From Lepus europaeus (lineage: Eukaryota; Chordata; Mammalia; Lagomorpha; Leporidae), in the NCBI RefSeq assembly GCF_033115175.1, contig NC_084836.1, positions 63,293,097 to 63,357,096 on the forward strand: a stretch of DNA of 64,000 nt, read 5' to 3'. Shown here in pieces: positions 1 to 24,496 of this stretch. The position numbers were made by a program, and so were the translations under genes. The first letter of the stretch is position 1. Each line of letters opens with the position of its first letter. The notes beneath the pieces are model-generated. The model worked only from the letters and a program-made list of their open reading frames with translations, did no database searches and was not told the origin of the DNA.

Positions 1-228
1 CCAGCTCTCTGCTATGGTCTGGGAAGGCAGTAAAAGAGGGCCCAAGTCCTTGGGCCCCTGCACCCATGTGGGAGACCTGGAAGAAGCTCCTGGCTCCCAG
101 CTTCAGAATGGCACAACTCCGGCCTTTGTGGCCAATCGGGAGTGAACCAGTGGATAGAAGACCTCTCTCTCTCTGCCTCTCTCTGTGTAACTCTGATTTT
201 CAAATAAATAAATAAATAAATAATAGAA
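1..228 (+). repeat. CSINE (rabbit C repeat), 3' part
   Basis: Starts inside the element at the window edge with the 'ccagctctctgctatgg' body segment, continues through the CT-rich tract and ends in (AAAT)n at about 190-224. It lies within a TSFM intron. Confidence 0.9.
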
Positions 229-489
229 TTTGTAGTTCAAGTGACTCATCCACTCAGTATGCAAACAATTCTAAAGCAGAGCCTCAACACAAAGAGGTCT
301 CTTGAGAAAGATAAATAAGAGAACTAAAAGGTAGTAAGAAACTCAAAAAACCAGAACAGCAGGACGAAGGGCGAGCCTCTCCAGGGGGAACATTCAAGCA
401 GAGACGTGAAGAACAGAGATGGCCTACCAGAAAGGAGCAGCAAAGGCCCTGGGGCCAGCAGGTCAACGCCGGGCCAAGCCCAGACTCAC

Positions 490-2561
490 CTTGCTGTACG
501 TGGAAGGCTGCTCCTCCAGGCTCCGACAGTGCAGCATGGCTCCCAGGGCCACTTGCTGGACCAACTGCTGAAATTTCAAATTTCTGGAAACAAAATCTGT
601 CTCACAGTTTACCTGGGGGAACAAATTGACGCTGCTGACGAGCTGTTTGCTGACAGTTCCCCAAAGTGCCTTAGGGGTGCAGAGAAAACCAAGATACTGG
701 TGGAACAAGCTGCAGATTTGACAGAAACACGGCAGCATTTTAAACCGGCAGCCCCTCCGCTAGCTTCCAGGCAGAAACCAAGGAAGGGACCCCTGCCATG
801 CCGTGCAGTGAGTCAGCAAGAGCAGGCGGATCTGGAACCGCCCGAAGCACTCAGTCCAAGTTCACCACGTGCCGGTGCCGGCGCGCCACTGTCACCGCCT
901 TCCCCAACCTCCTCCAACTCCAAACCAACTCTGCCATCACTGTCTCCCCGCTTCGCTCGCTCTAAGACAACCCCCAGCTGGTTCCTCACCAACGATGGCC
1001 CCCAAACCTCCTCTAAAGCAGCCACTCCCTCTCCATCACCCAATAAAAATGGCGTCTTTAAAATCCTGTGCCAGGAAACCGTGAGGAGGGTAAGGCTGCA
1101 CTAGCTCACGCGTAGGAGCAGCGTTCTGCCCTGCTAGGCCACTTCCCAGCAGCACCCCTGCGCCTTCCCGTCCTCCACTGGGGCCTCAGAGTTTAACTCC
1201 CAGTACCCTCCACGGCTCCGAAACGGATCTCTTCCCCGAGAAGGGCCCACCACAAGCCTCACGCCCAAGGAACAGCCGTCCTGGCACCGGAGTTCCCCGA
1301 GACCCACCTCGACCAGCACAGCCGCGTTTCCCTCCTGCAGCAGCCCAATGAGGCCCTCCCTGGTCTTCCTCCCATGCAGCTTGGCCGCTTTGCTCCAGCC
1401 CTCCTTCTGCGCCTGCTTGTGCAGCCAGGTCTCTGCCTGCCCAGCGACAAGACAAGAGTATGTGTCAATATCACAGCACCTGCCACCGCGTGGGGCTCCC
1501 TGAGCCTTTCTGCTGCCCCTAAATTCCACGGTAAATCCAAAGTCCTCCATCCGGTGTTGGCAGCCTACCATCAACTGTCGGATACCAGGCACTGTAGCTG
1601 GGGCTTCCTGTAGGGTTTGCCTTTTTTTTTTTTTTTAAGATCTAATTATTTTACTTGAAAGTCAGAGTTACACAGAAAGAAGAGGAGAGGCAGAGAGAGA
1701 GATCTTCCATCCGCTGGTTCACTCTCCAGATGGCCGCAATGGCTGCAGCTGCGCAGATCCGAAGCCAGGAGCCAGGAGCTTCTTCCAGGTCTCCCACGAG
1801 GGTGCAGGGGCCCAAGGACCTGGGCCATGTTCTACTGCTTCCCCAGGCCACAGCAGAGAGCAGGATCCGAAGTGGACTCGAACCGGTGCCCATATGGGAT
1901 GCCGGCACTGCAGGTGGTGGCTTTACCTGCTACTCCACAGCGCCGGCCCCTCAGTAGGGTTTTTCTTCACAACCTCCTTGTGGGGCAGAGGGTACTGTGT
2001 ATTTCCGTTACGTACACAAGAATACAGGACAAAATCCAAGGCTGGGGTTCTCGGGGAAGCCAGACTCCCACCCAGGGCGGCACGGCTGAGCTCCGCTCCC
2101 CAGCGCGACCTCCTCAAGGCTCAGGTCGAGCCCTAGAACCCCGCCCTGCACCCTCTCCCCACCTGCTTGAGGTCCCCGCCGCAGGTCTCCAGAGCTTTCT
2201 TGCAGTTTACAAAGGAGTAGCCCGTCTTCCGCCGCAGTTTCATGAGGAGCTCCTTGCTGGAGGCCGAGGAAGCCAGCCCGGGCCCCGTGTGTACCGCGTG
2301 CCATGGCTGGGCCGGGGGAAACACAAGGCACCCCGCCTGGAGGGGGTAAGAAGAAAGGGGTGAGAAACAGGGCGCAACCGGGAGCTGGGCGACGGGGAGG
2401 GGGCGGCATCGAGGACCGGGGCGGGGGTGTGGGAAGCGCCCCCAAGGCGAAGAGGCAAAGCTGTCGGGGGAAGGGCGGGCAGGGCGCCGCACGCCATCCC
2501 TCACCGGTCGGCTCCCGGTCCGCGCCACTAAGCACAGGCGCAGCGATCGCAGCAGCGACAT
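490..2561 (-). CDS. TSFM: TSFM, mitochondrial elongation factor Ts (5' part, runs off left edge)
   Basis: Nucleotide-exchange factor that recycles mitochondrial EF-Tu (TUFM) in the matrix during mitochondrial translation. Four coding exons read on the minus strand: 2505-2561, 2163-2336, 1308-1436 and 490-612. All have GT/AG boundaries and all junctions are phase 0, giving the first 161 residues. The remaining exons lie beyond base 1. Residues 1 to about 44 are an Arg-rich presequence ([10 protein letters not shown]...). Residues 46-83 form the UBA-like N-terminal domain ([11 protein letters not shown], then [14 protein letters not shown]). Residues 125-131 are the EF-Tu-contacting TDFVSRN motif. 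The start at 2561 matches the human N-terminus; a second in-frame ATG lies three codons upstream at 2570. Intron 1 is short and open in frame. Intron 2 carries a CSINE. The gene lies directly downstream of EEF1AKMT3 in the same orientation. Identity is by recall of human TSFM and is very secure. Confidence 0.96.
1619..1953 (-). repeat. CSINE in TSFM intron 2, minus strand
   Basis: A poly-T run at 1621-1636 (the A-tail on the minus strand) is followed by the complement of the CT-rich tract, the body and the 5' 'ggggccggcgctgtgg' end near 1953. It appears near full length and lies between TSFM exons 3 and 2. Confidence 0.9.
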
Positions 2562-2720
2562 CGCTGACATCGCTCCGGCCCCCGGCCACTCCCGCGGGCG
2601 GGCGCGCAGATGAGACGACACACTACGGCGAGGCGGGAGGGCCAAAACGCTCCACCAGTTCGCGCCTGTCGAGGACGGCGCCACCTGCTGGCCGGATGGG
2701 CGCACTCGTCTCCCCTGCTT
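2300..2720 (-). promoter_or_regulatory. TSFM: TSFM CpG-rich promoter
   Basis: GC- and CpG-rich DNA surrounds the TSFM start codon (2561) and fades by about 2720. No TATA box is seen. It starts only about 100 bp beyond the predicted EEF1AKMT3 poly(A) site, so termination of one gene and initiation of the next are packed together. Exact transcription start is inferred. Confidence 0.6.
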
Positions 2721-2815
2721 GACTCCCAGGAATTAAGGCCAGCAAGGCAGACAACAGAAACCGACAGACGAAGTTGTCACAAACACAACACACGCGGGTA
2801 ACACTTGACTATTTC

Positions 2816-2821
2816 TTTATT
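2816..2821 (-). terminator. EEF1AKMT3: EEF1AKMT3 poly(A) signal AATAAA
   Basis: TTTATT on the plus strand reads AATAAA on the minus strand. The following 50 bases on the minus strand contain a strongly GU-rich element (gtgtgttgtgtttgtg, about 2777-2793), the usual cleavage-stimulation context. It lies about 255 bp before the TSFM start codon. Confidence 0.7.
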
Positions 2822-3018
2822 GCCAATACATTTTAATGTTCGTTGTCCATTTGTGATTCGTGACAAATTTGTGAGGTAGGAATTTGCTCAGGCTGGTGGT
2901 CTCCGAGATAGGGGTGGGGTCCCTTCAACACACCCAGTATGTATCCGCTTAAGGAACAAAATATCTGCTGAAAATCTGTGTGCCAGGAACCAGGCTGGCT
3001 TCAGGGGTGTGTTAGGCA

Positions 3019-3380
3019 GCTTTTGGTGACTATAACAAAATACCAGAGATAATCGACTTAGGAAAGAAAAGGGGTTATTTAGCTCAGTCTGGGAGGCTGC
3101 AGCTTCCAATGGCACGATGCAGGCGCAGGCTCTGGCTGTGATGGAGCCGTACAGAGGAAGGATCATATGGTAGGGCAGGGAGCAGAGAGAGAGAGAGAGA
3201 GGTGGGGCCCAAACTCAGGCTCCTACAACCACGCTCTCATGAGAAGGACCTCCCACGAGGCCCCCACCTCTAAACACCGTAACCAGATTAGGCTTGCGCC
3301 CTCTGGGTACCAGTAACTTAGAACTTTGGGGCTTAAAATCCTGCATGAGTTTAGGAGCAAATCATATCTAAACCACAGCA
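3019..3380 (-). repeat. Old LTR fossil, probably ERVL-MaLR type (solo LTR fragment)
   Basis: The plus strand shows the diagnostic run 'actataacaaaatacc', then a 'ttatttagctca' segment, a GA-rich middle and an end near 'aaaccacagca', the usual reverse-complement layout of MaLR-class LTRs. Orientation follows from that layout. It is heavily decayed and old (shared mammalian age), with no internal coding region seen. It forms part of the EEF1AKMT3 3' UTR. The family is assigned by memory only. Confidence 0.5.
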
Positions 3381-4533
3381 AGGGGGGATTCGAGATGAAT
3401 GAGCCACAGGCCTACCCTCAGAGGTACGCTGGTGGTGAGAAAGTCAGAATCAGACAAACACGCGTCCAGGACAGGGTAAGGCCTCAGAAGATGCACAGTG
3501 ACAGGATCCCAGGCAGAAAGAGATCACGTCCAAGCAGCAGACTCGGGCAAGCTGTTTTGAGCAAAGAGGCAAAGGAGGATGAAGATTTCCGTGTGGCAGC
3601 AATTGCCCACAAGGGATCATCAGGAAGATGAAAAGCAATTGGGGTCACAGAGGGACTGGCTGAACAGCACCGAGCAAGGGCTTGTCCCTGCCTCACCAGG
3701 CAGTGGAAGCTAAGCGGGGCTGATTCCGGGAGACAAGAGTTTGCAGGATGGCTCGGAGGAGAGAGTGTCACAGAGGTGACTACGTGCCTAAGTGGTAAGC
3801 AGGGTGAGCCCCAGCCGAGGGGCCCCAGTGGGAAGAGGAAGGAGGACAAAGCACAGCACGTCAGGGAGGGAAGACGGACGGGGCTCGTAAACCTAAAGAG
3901 AGGTCGAAGCCAACAAGAAGCCGACATGCAGCACGAGCTTTCTTGCACGCAGCGTGATGTTCTGGGCTCCGGGCTCCACCTTTAGAAAGAATGAGGCAGG
4001 ACTGTGCGGGGGACACCTCCGCTGTCTGGTTCCAGCGTCAGGGACGGGAGGACTCAACCCAAGGAGACGCGGTCCTACCACACTCGTCTCTCAGAGCAAG
4101 AACTGGGTGGCCTGGGGCTTCTTCCTTCTCAGCCCTTTGGCGAAGGCTCAGTCCTTTGGGCGTGGAAGAAATCCTTAATGCTCGCTTATTTTCCTTTTTA
4201 AAAAAAAAATCCCATAGACTTTAGCAAAAATAAAAAAGTCCACTGTGTGTCAACAGAGAGGAAGTGCCCGGTGACAGTCTTTGCAGTCACTGCTCTCACA
4301 TCCCATGTCCTCCTTGCCCCTAAAAGTCCTGGCTACCCTCCCGTCGTCCTCCTCTGAGCACGGGAGCTGGGAGCCCGCCGGAATGCCAGAGCTGCCAGGG
4401 CCCCCAGGGGTCGAGGGGGATAGAGAGGGGAGGGGCCTAGAAGAATCCATCCTTGGTGCTTGTGTGTGTGGCTTTGGAGAGTCTGCCTTTCCTCCACCGG
4501 GACAGGGGGCTGAGAGCCCCAGAAGGGGTGACG

Positions 4534-15419
<10,886 letters not shown>

Positions 15420-16277
15420 CTGCCTTCCCTGCTGGCCCCCGTCTTCCCAGGACTGGAAAAAAGATCAGGCCTCCTGGGCCTTCCCGGCTGAGCCTGCGAG
15501 AGACAGCAGCCTCTCAGAGAAGTTGGGGGGCAGCCGAGGGCAGAGCCCTGGTGTTTACAACTGCCCCAACTCCTCTCACCTGCTTGTCCCTCCACTGCCA
15601 GCAGAGAGCAAAAGGAGCTGACTGGAAAGGTCAAAGGACCTTGGAGCAGAGGGGATGGGGGGGTCCTTGCTCTCCTTTAGCACTCCCCCTGTGGGATGCA
15701 GTGTTCCACTTTCTAAACTGCCTGCTAGGCGCAAATCCCCTGCCCACTAGTGTTTGCTTTGCAGTGCTGGGATAGCGTGCGTGTGTGTTCACGTGCCCAG
15801 GCTGCTGTTTCTCAGGAGTGGGTATCACGTGCCGCCCCGCCTAAGACTTGACCCCGGGGGAAATCTGTACTCCCTCTGCTGCTGCTCTCCCTGGAGAGTC
15901 CCTGGGAGGGTAGGGGATGGAGACCCTCGCCTTGTCCATATTGGTCATCGCTTCCAACACTTCAGAGCTGACCGACTGGCACAGAGCCTGGTAGGGGTGG
16001 GGAGGCAAGGAGCCAAGAGCTGAACTGGAGGATTCTGAGGCTGAAAGCAGGAAGGGGCTGCTGCCCAGGAAGCCCCCCCCCCCCCGGGAACTGTGGCCCC
16101 TGGGCACTCCGAGCGCTCAGCCCTGGCCCCCACCCAGCAGCCCCCAGACAAACTCCGGACTTTTCTGATGTGCAAAGAAGTTCCTTTATTTCTGCTCCTA
16201 AAGCCCCAGATTCCCGTGGCTGGAAGGAGGGGCTGTTGACCTTCAAAACACCCCTACCCCCCCCCCCCGCCCCAAGA

Positions 16278-16283
16278 AATAAA
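16278..16283 (+). terminator. METTL1: Candidate METTL1 poly(A) signal AATAAA
   Basis: First AATAAA on the plus strand after the METTL1 stop, about 860 bp downstream and just after a C-rich run (16251-16274). The downstream GU element is weak, so the assignment is tentative. The 15420-16280 stretch would then be 3' UTR; nothing else is seen in it. Confidence 0.45.
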
Positions 16284-16734
16284 GATGAAGGTGCCTGGAG
16301 CCATTTTAACCCATTAACCCACCTGCACTGTGCCCAGAATGCATTAGGTCCAGGGGAGGGAGAAGTGGGGCTAATGCAGGAAAACCCTGCCCTCGTGCAG
16401 CCCAATGAGCCAAGAAGTGGGGACAGGTACAGCTGTGTCTCAGCCCAGAGAAGCTACAGGATGAATCAGAAGGGGCTGAGCCCACTGGTGAAGTGGTGAG
16501 AATGCCAGTGCACTGGCTTGTGTGGCTTGGTCACCTACCTTCCTTTTAAGTAGCCTTTCCCAGGAAGAAACCTTCAAGCTGCTGGACTAGGGCACTAGCC
16601 CCTGCAGGGGGAAACAGACGGTTCTCACATCCAATGAGGGTCATCACAACGTGAGACCCAAGGAAGCCAGAGTCAGCGCCGGCCCCGCCTCCTGTTGTTC
16701 CTGGTTGCTAATCCCCCAGCACCATCCGCTCAGA

Positions 16735-16863
16735 AGGGATTGGCTGAGGCGACTGGAGAGGGGGCGTCGTCACGGCCTCGCCCAGGGGTTAAATAGGGGT
16801 TCAAGCAAGCTTGCAAGATGCTCCTGGGACGTGCTTTCTCTCATGGGCTTCCTGAATCAGACC
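16735..16863 (+). promoter_or_regulatory. CYP27B1: CYP27B1 proximal promoter
   Basis: An inverted CCAAT box (ATTGG, 16739-16743), a CRE-like 'cgtcgtcacgg' (about 16765-16775) and a TATA-like TTAAATA (16789-16795) lie in the usual order before the start codon at 16864. The layout implies a short 5' UTR of roughly 40-50 nt. Hormone response elements (PTH, vitamin D) cannot be assigned by eye. Confidence 0.65.
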
Positions 16864-20590
<3,727 letters not shown>

Positions 20591-21272
20591 TCCTGTGGAA
20601 GGAAGCTGTGCTCATCACCCTTGCTCTCCCCATAGGGGTTTTCTTAGGTGCAGAGCCAAGGAAGGGCTACGTATCTTCCCCTTGAAGTCTCCCTGGCCAG
20701 ATGGGATGACCTCAGCAAAGTGCATGAGGCAGCCCTGACCAAGTGCAACGTGTACTTGGCCTGCCTCAGTAGGTCTGGAGGAAAACCACGGTCCTTCCTC
20801 TCTCTGCCTGCTTGGCCTTTCTCCTGCTCGTTTATGCATCCTTCAAGGGCCAGCTCAGACTTTAACAAATAACGCTGGGTGTCTTGGGGGAAGGATTCAA
20901 CCACTGCCCTTTGTGCTTCCACCATGTTCGTGTTTGTTGCTGCTGCTGGCTAAACGTTTATCATGGTACGAGCTAAGTAACTGTGCATCTGCTCTGCACC
21001 TGCTTGGTCCTCCTCCATTGCATGTGAGTTCTTCGAGAGGAAGGATGAGCCCTTATTTGACCTTTATGGCCCCTGCCAGAGCCTATTCCTGACTAGGTGA
21101 CACCATGCACCTTTTCAGATGGAAGCTGGACCATGTGGCAGAAGGACAAACAGCTTACCAGGCTCTGTCTCCCCATTTCCTTCTTCATTGTTGCCCCTAG
21201 GAAAGTGAATTGGCCCCCAGGCCTCTGCCTTCTTTTTTTAGATTAAAACATTAAATATTTGTTACATTTTGT

Positions 21273-21278
21273 AATAAA
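21273..21278 (+). terminator. CYP27B1: CYP27B1 poly(A) signal AATAAA
   Basis: AATAAA sits in an AT-rich stretch about 680 bp after the stop codon. A second AATAAA at 21853-21858 is a possible distal alternative. The 20591-21280 region is read as 3' UTR. Confidence 0.65.
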
Positions 21279-21859
21279 AAAAAATCAAATGATCCATCCT
21301 TGACTTTTGACTGACTTCTCTGGCAAGACCAGTGGGGAGACCTTGACCCCCATTTCGATCCTGGTTTCCTAGATCCTGGAAGTGATCCCTATAACAATGG
21401 GAGGTCTAAGCTGCAAGAGTGCTGTTCAATACGAACCCAGACATGCTTCTGTCTGTAGTGGGAAGAGCCAAATTCAGCCTGGCATCCTGTAGGAGAGTAA
21501 GGGGGTGGTGCTGAAAAGTGAGTGCAGGGGCTAAGCTGTAAAGTGGGTGGGGAGGCAGGGATTTGCCGACGCGGCCAAAGGCAGCTGGGTCTTTGATAAG
21601 AAAACGGTCTGCCAGAACCAAATGCCATCCCAGAGTGGCAACCCCTAGAAAAGTTGCTCCAAGATCATTTCTGTCACAGGAGAAGGAGTCCGAGGCACAG
21701 GATGGAAGCTGAGCGTGTGGGTGGCCAGAGCCCTGGGGCACTGGGGCAGACGGAGTCTGTGTTACCCTGAGTCAGCACTCTGCCCCCCCCCCCAGGAGGC
21801 TGGGCACAGTTCTCCCCTTGTGATGTATACAGATTAACTCATCTTCCCTCCAAATAAAT

Positions 21860-23990
21860 CTCTCAGCACACTCGGCGCAGCTCCCTGAGCATCCCAGGTC
21901 ACCCCACGTCAGGACTTGCCTCCTCTCCCCTGCCCCTCCATCATGAGCTGGGTGTAGATGGAGATTTCACTTCACACTTCCTTCTCCATACCACCTCTGG
22001 CACCTGCCCTAGACAAGGCTCCCGGACCCCAGAAACTCGACTGGCCACTAGCCTTCCACAGATGGGCTGAATTACAAGGGGCAGGGCATGCCCGAGGCCT
22101 TGTGCGGAGAACAAAGTTTCTATGCATTTACTGCCCCACCTCTCAACCTCCTCTCTGCTGTACACTGTCTGTACCTACTCCCCTCACACCAAGCTCCACT
22201 TGAATCCAAATGACCTGACTTGTGAGGGAAAACAAAGCCCAGCTCACAGTCAGACCCCATCTCCTGGAATCAGTAATGAGAAATCTACCCGCCTCACTCC
22301 CCACTAGAAATGCCCACTTGAGGGCAGCAGTGCCTATGACCTCTCTCCAGGAAAAATATCTCTTTAAATTAAAAAAGGGAAAAGGAGAGGAGACCATACA
22401 CCTTATTGGCCCCAATCTCCATTCCCAAGACCTCCACAGAGGCTGAAACTGAAGGAGAAGGGAAAGTATGATCTCACTGGGGCTGATTTTGGACCCAAAG
22501 TGAAAATGGAAATAGTGTGTGTATTGTGGGTATGTCTAAGCTTCCATGTGGAGTCACAGTCCAGGCTTGACTCAGACAGCTCCACGTAGGTCATATGTAG
22601 CTGAGCCCTATCTGCTACTATAGGTGTTAGTAATCACTCTGATTTTCTCTCATCCATTCATCACCAGTCCTTCCATGAATGGAAAATCCGTAAAGAATGG
22701 CTCTTCTGTCTCCCCAGGTTGGGGGTGAAAGGGACATCTCTTGGGGAGGCAGTTCTCCATCCCCTCACCACTCTGACGCCCTCGGAAGTCAGGAGTGATA
22801 TGCCTCCACACGTCAAGGTGGCTCAGATCCCACATCAAGCTTTCGTGCCTGCACCTCCAAGCAAGTCTAGGTGCCAGCACCATGGACAGCAGCCAAGACC
22901 CCTTTGGGAGAGGGGCAGGGGACGGGAAGCATTTTCTCCAATACATCCCAAGGAAAACGGCAGAGTAGGACCTTCCCTGAGAGAAGAACCAATAATAAGA
23001 AAGGTCTCTGGATGTGACTTTAACAATGTATGAAGGAATTATTTTAATTGCTGATGAATAGTTCACTTAAAAGATAGCATCAATCATATAATACACAGCC
23101 CGAAGGCCTCAAGAGAAATGGACCAGGCTTCAGCCTGACCCACATTTTAACCAGTCCCTCCCAGATCTTTTCTCTACAAACAACAGCTCTCTAGGCTGCT
23201 GCCTCCAAGCACAATACTTTCCACTTAATACCACCAGCTGGGCGCGTGGGGATCAGACCTGTGACCCTGAACTGCAATAGACACAGCTGAAACTGGGGCT
23301 GGAGACTCATTATATCAGCAGAGTCCCTCCCATCTCACTCCACACCACTGTTCTGAGTGAGCACAGTACCTGAGAAGGACTAATAGGACCTAAACGGTCT
23401 CCAGGACAAGACGGTTGGCTCCAGCCTTCCCCCAGTCCCCAGGTTTAGGGGGTCCGAGAAGTTCTCATTCTCGTGAACCACCACCACCTTCCACACGTGC
23501 AGTGTCTGCTTCCCCTCATATTTCCATGTCTATTATGTCACTCAACACAAAATTCCAAGGTTCTGGACAACTCCAGATGAAAAACACACTTTGGAATTTG
23601 CTAAACCGACTACTATTTGGAATAAACGGACCATTAACTAGTCTGGAAGTCTATTTGTGCCATTATTGATTTTCTTTGCAGTGGCGTCCAACCTGTCCCT
23701 CATTTATCCTCATTCCAACCCTACGAGGTAAACAGGAAAGCCATAGCTGTGAGAATTTTTTTCTATGTCACCCAACTTGTGGGTAGCAGGTGCACCCTAG
23801 TTGCCTCCAAATGCTGCCACCTGCCACCTAGCAGCCAATGTGAATCATTCACCAGCAAGAGGGAGACGCACCTCCAACTCAGAACCCACTGCTGCACGTG
23901 GGGTTGGCGACCTGTGCAGAGAAACTTCCCCATGCCTCCCCACCCTCCTGCAGTGCCCCAGATGAGAAAGCAGTCTCCACGTGCATATAA
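21860..23990. other. Intergenic or distal 3' UTR region between CYP27B1 and MARCHF9
   Basis: About 2.1 kb without a supported gene. ORFs are short and lack family resemblance. A weak MIR-like segment ('atcctcattccaaccctacgag') lies near 23707-23728. The part next to MARCHF9 may be that gene's 3' UTR, but no canonical AATAAA is seen on the minus strand; an ATTAAA occurs at 23043-23048. Confidence 0.6.
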
Positions 23991-24496
23991 ATGATTCTTT
24001 ATGCCCTTCCCCCATGCAGTGGGGGTGGCGCAGGGGGAAGTCCCCGCCCTCATGCAGGGAACGGGAGCTCAATGTATACTAGTCTTATTGCCAGATGCCC
24101 TGTGGCCATGGGGTGGGGAATTGGGGTCTACAGCCCCTTTCTTCTGGCATTGGTCCCCCTTCACCAAGTCTTGGTGGTGGAGCTGGGGGGCTGGAGGCCC
24201 CAGGAGCTGAGGTAAAGATGGTTCTTTCCAGGGAAGAAGAGCTGCTCTCCCCTCCTGGCTGCCCTGGTGGATGTCTCAGGACGCGTGGGAGGAGCTGCCG
24301 GTGGGGGCTGGAATGTCATCCGGGTGTCTCTACCTGGCGGCCAGACAATGTCTCCAGCTCGAGGCTGCCCCACCGAGATCCTCAGTGGTGAGGGTGGTGT
24401 GCCCCAAACACCTTGTCCAGCTGGTACCTCCAGCAGCCAAGAGAGGCCAGCTCTGGCCGATGCGTTGACTCGAGATCCCTGCTCCTGGAGTCCACT

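Larger units (their letters stand above)
2795..4533 (-). other. EEF1AKMT3: EEF1AKMT3 3' UTR (predicted)
   Basis: Non-coding stretch from the EEF1AKMT3 stop codon to the predicted poly(A) site, about 1.7 kb. It contains an old LTR-derived segment (about 3019-3380) and a GA-rich run near 3189-3201. No other gene is seen. Its extent is inferred from the poly(A) signal at 2816-2821 and from the human arrangement, in which this gene ends just before TSFM. Confidence 0.6.

Noticed and set aside
406-1104. A 232-codon plus-strand ORF
   Set aside because: It lies antisense to TSFM exon 4 and its intron, with no recognisable domain.
23043-23048. MARCHF9 poly(A) signal (ATTAAA on the minus strand)
   Set aside because: It is 1.45 kb beyond the stop codon with only a weak U-rich context and no human landmark recalled. 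Not strong enough to list as a feature.
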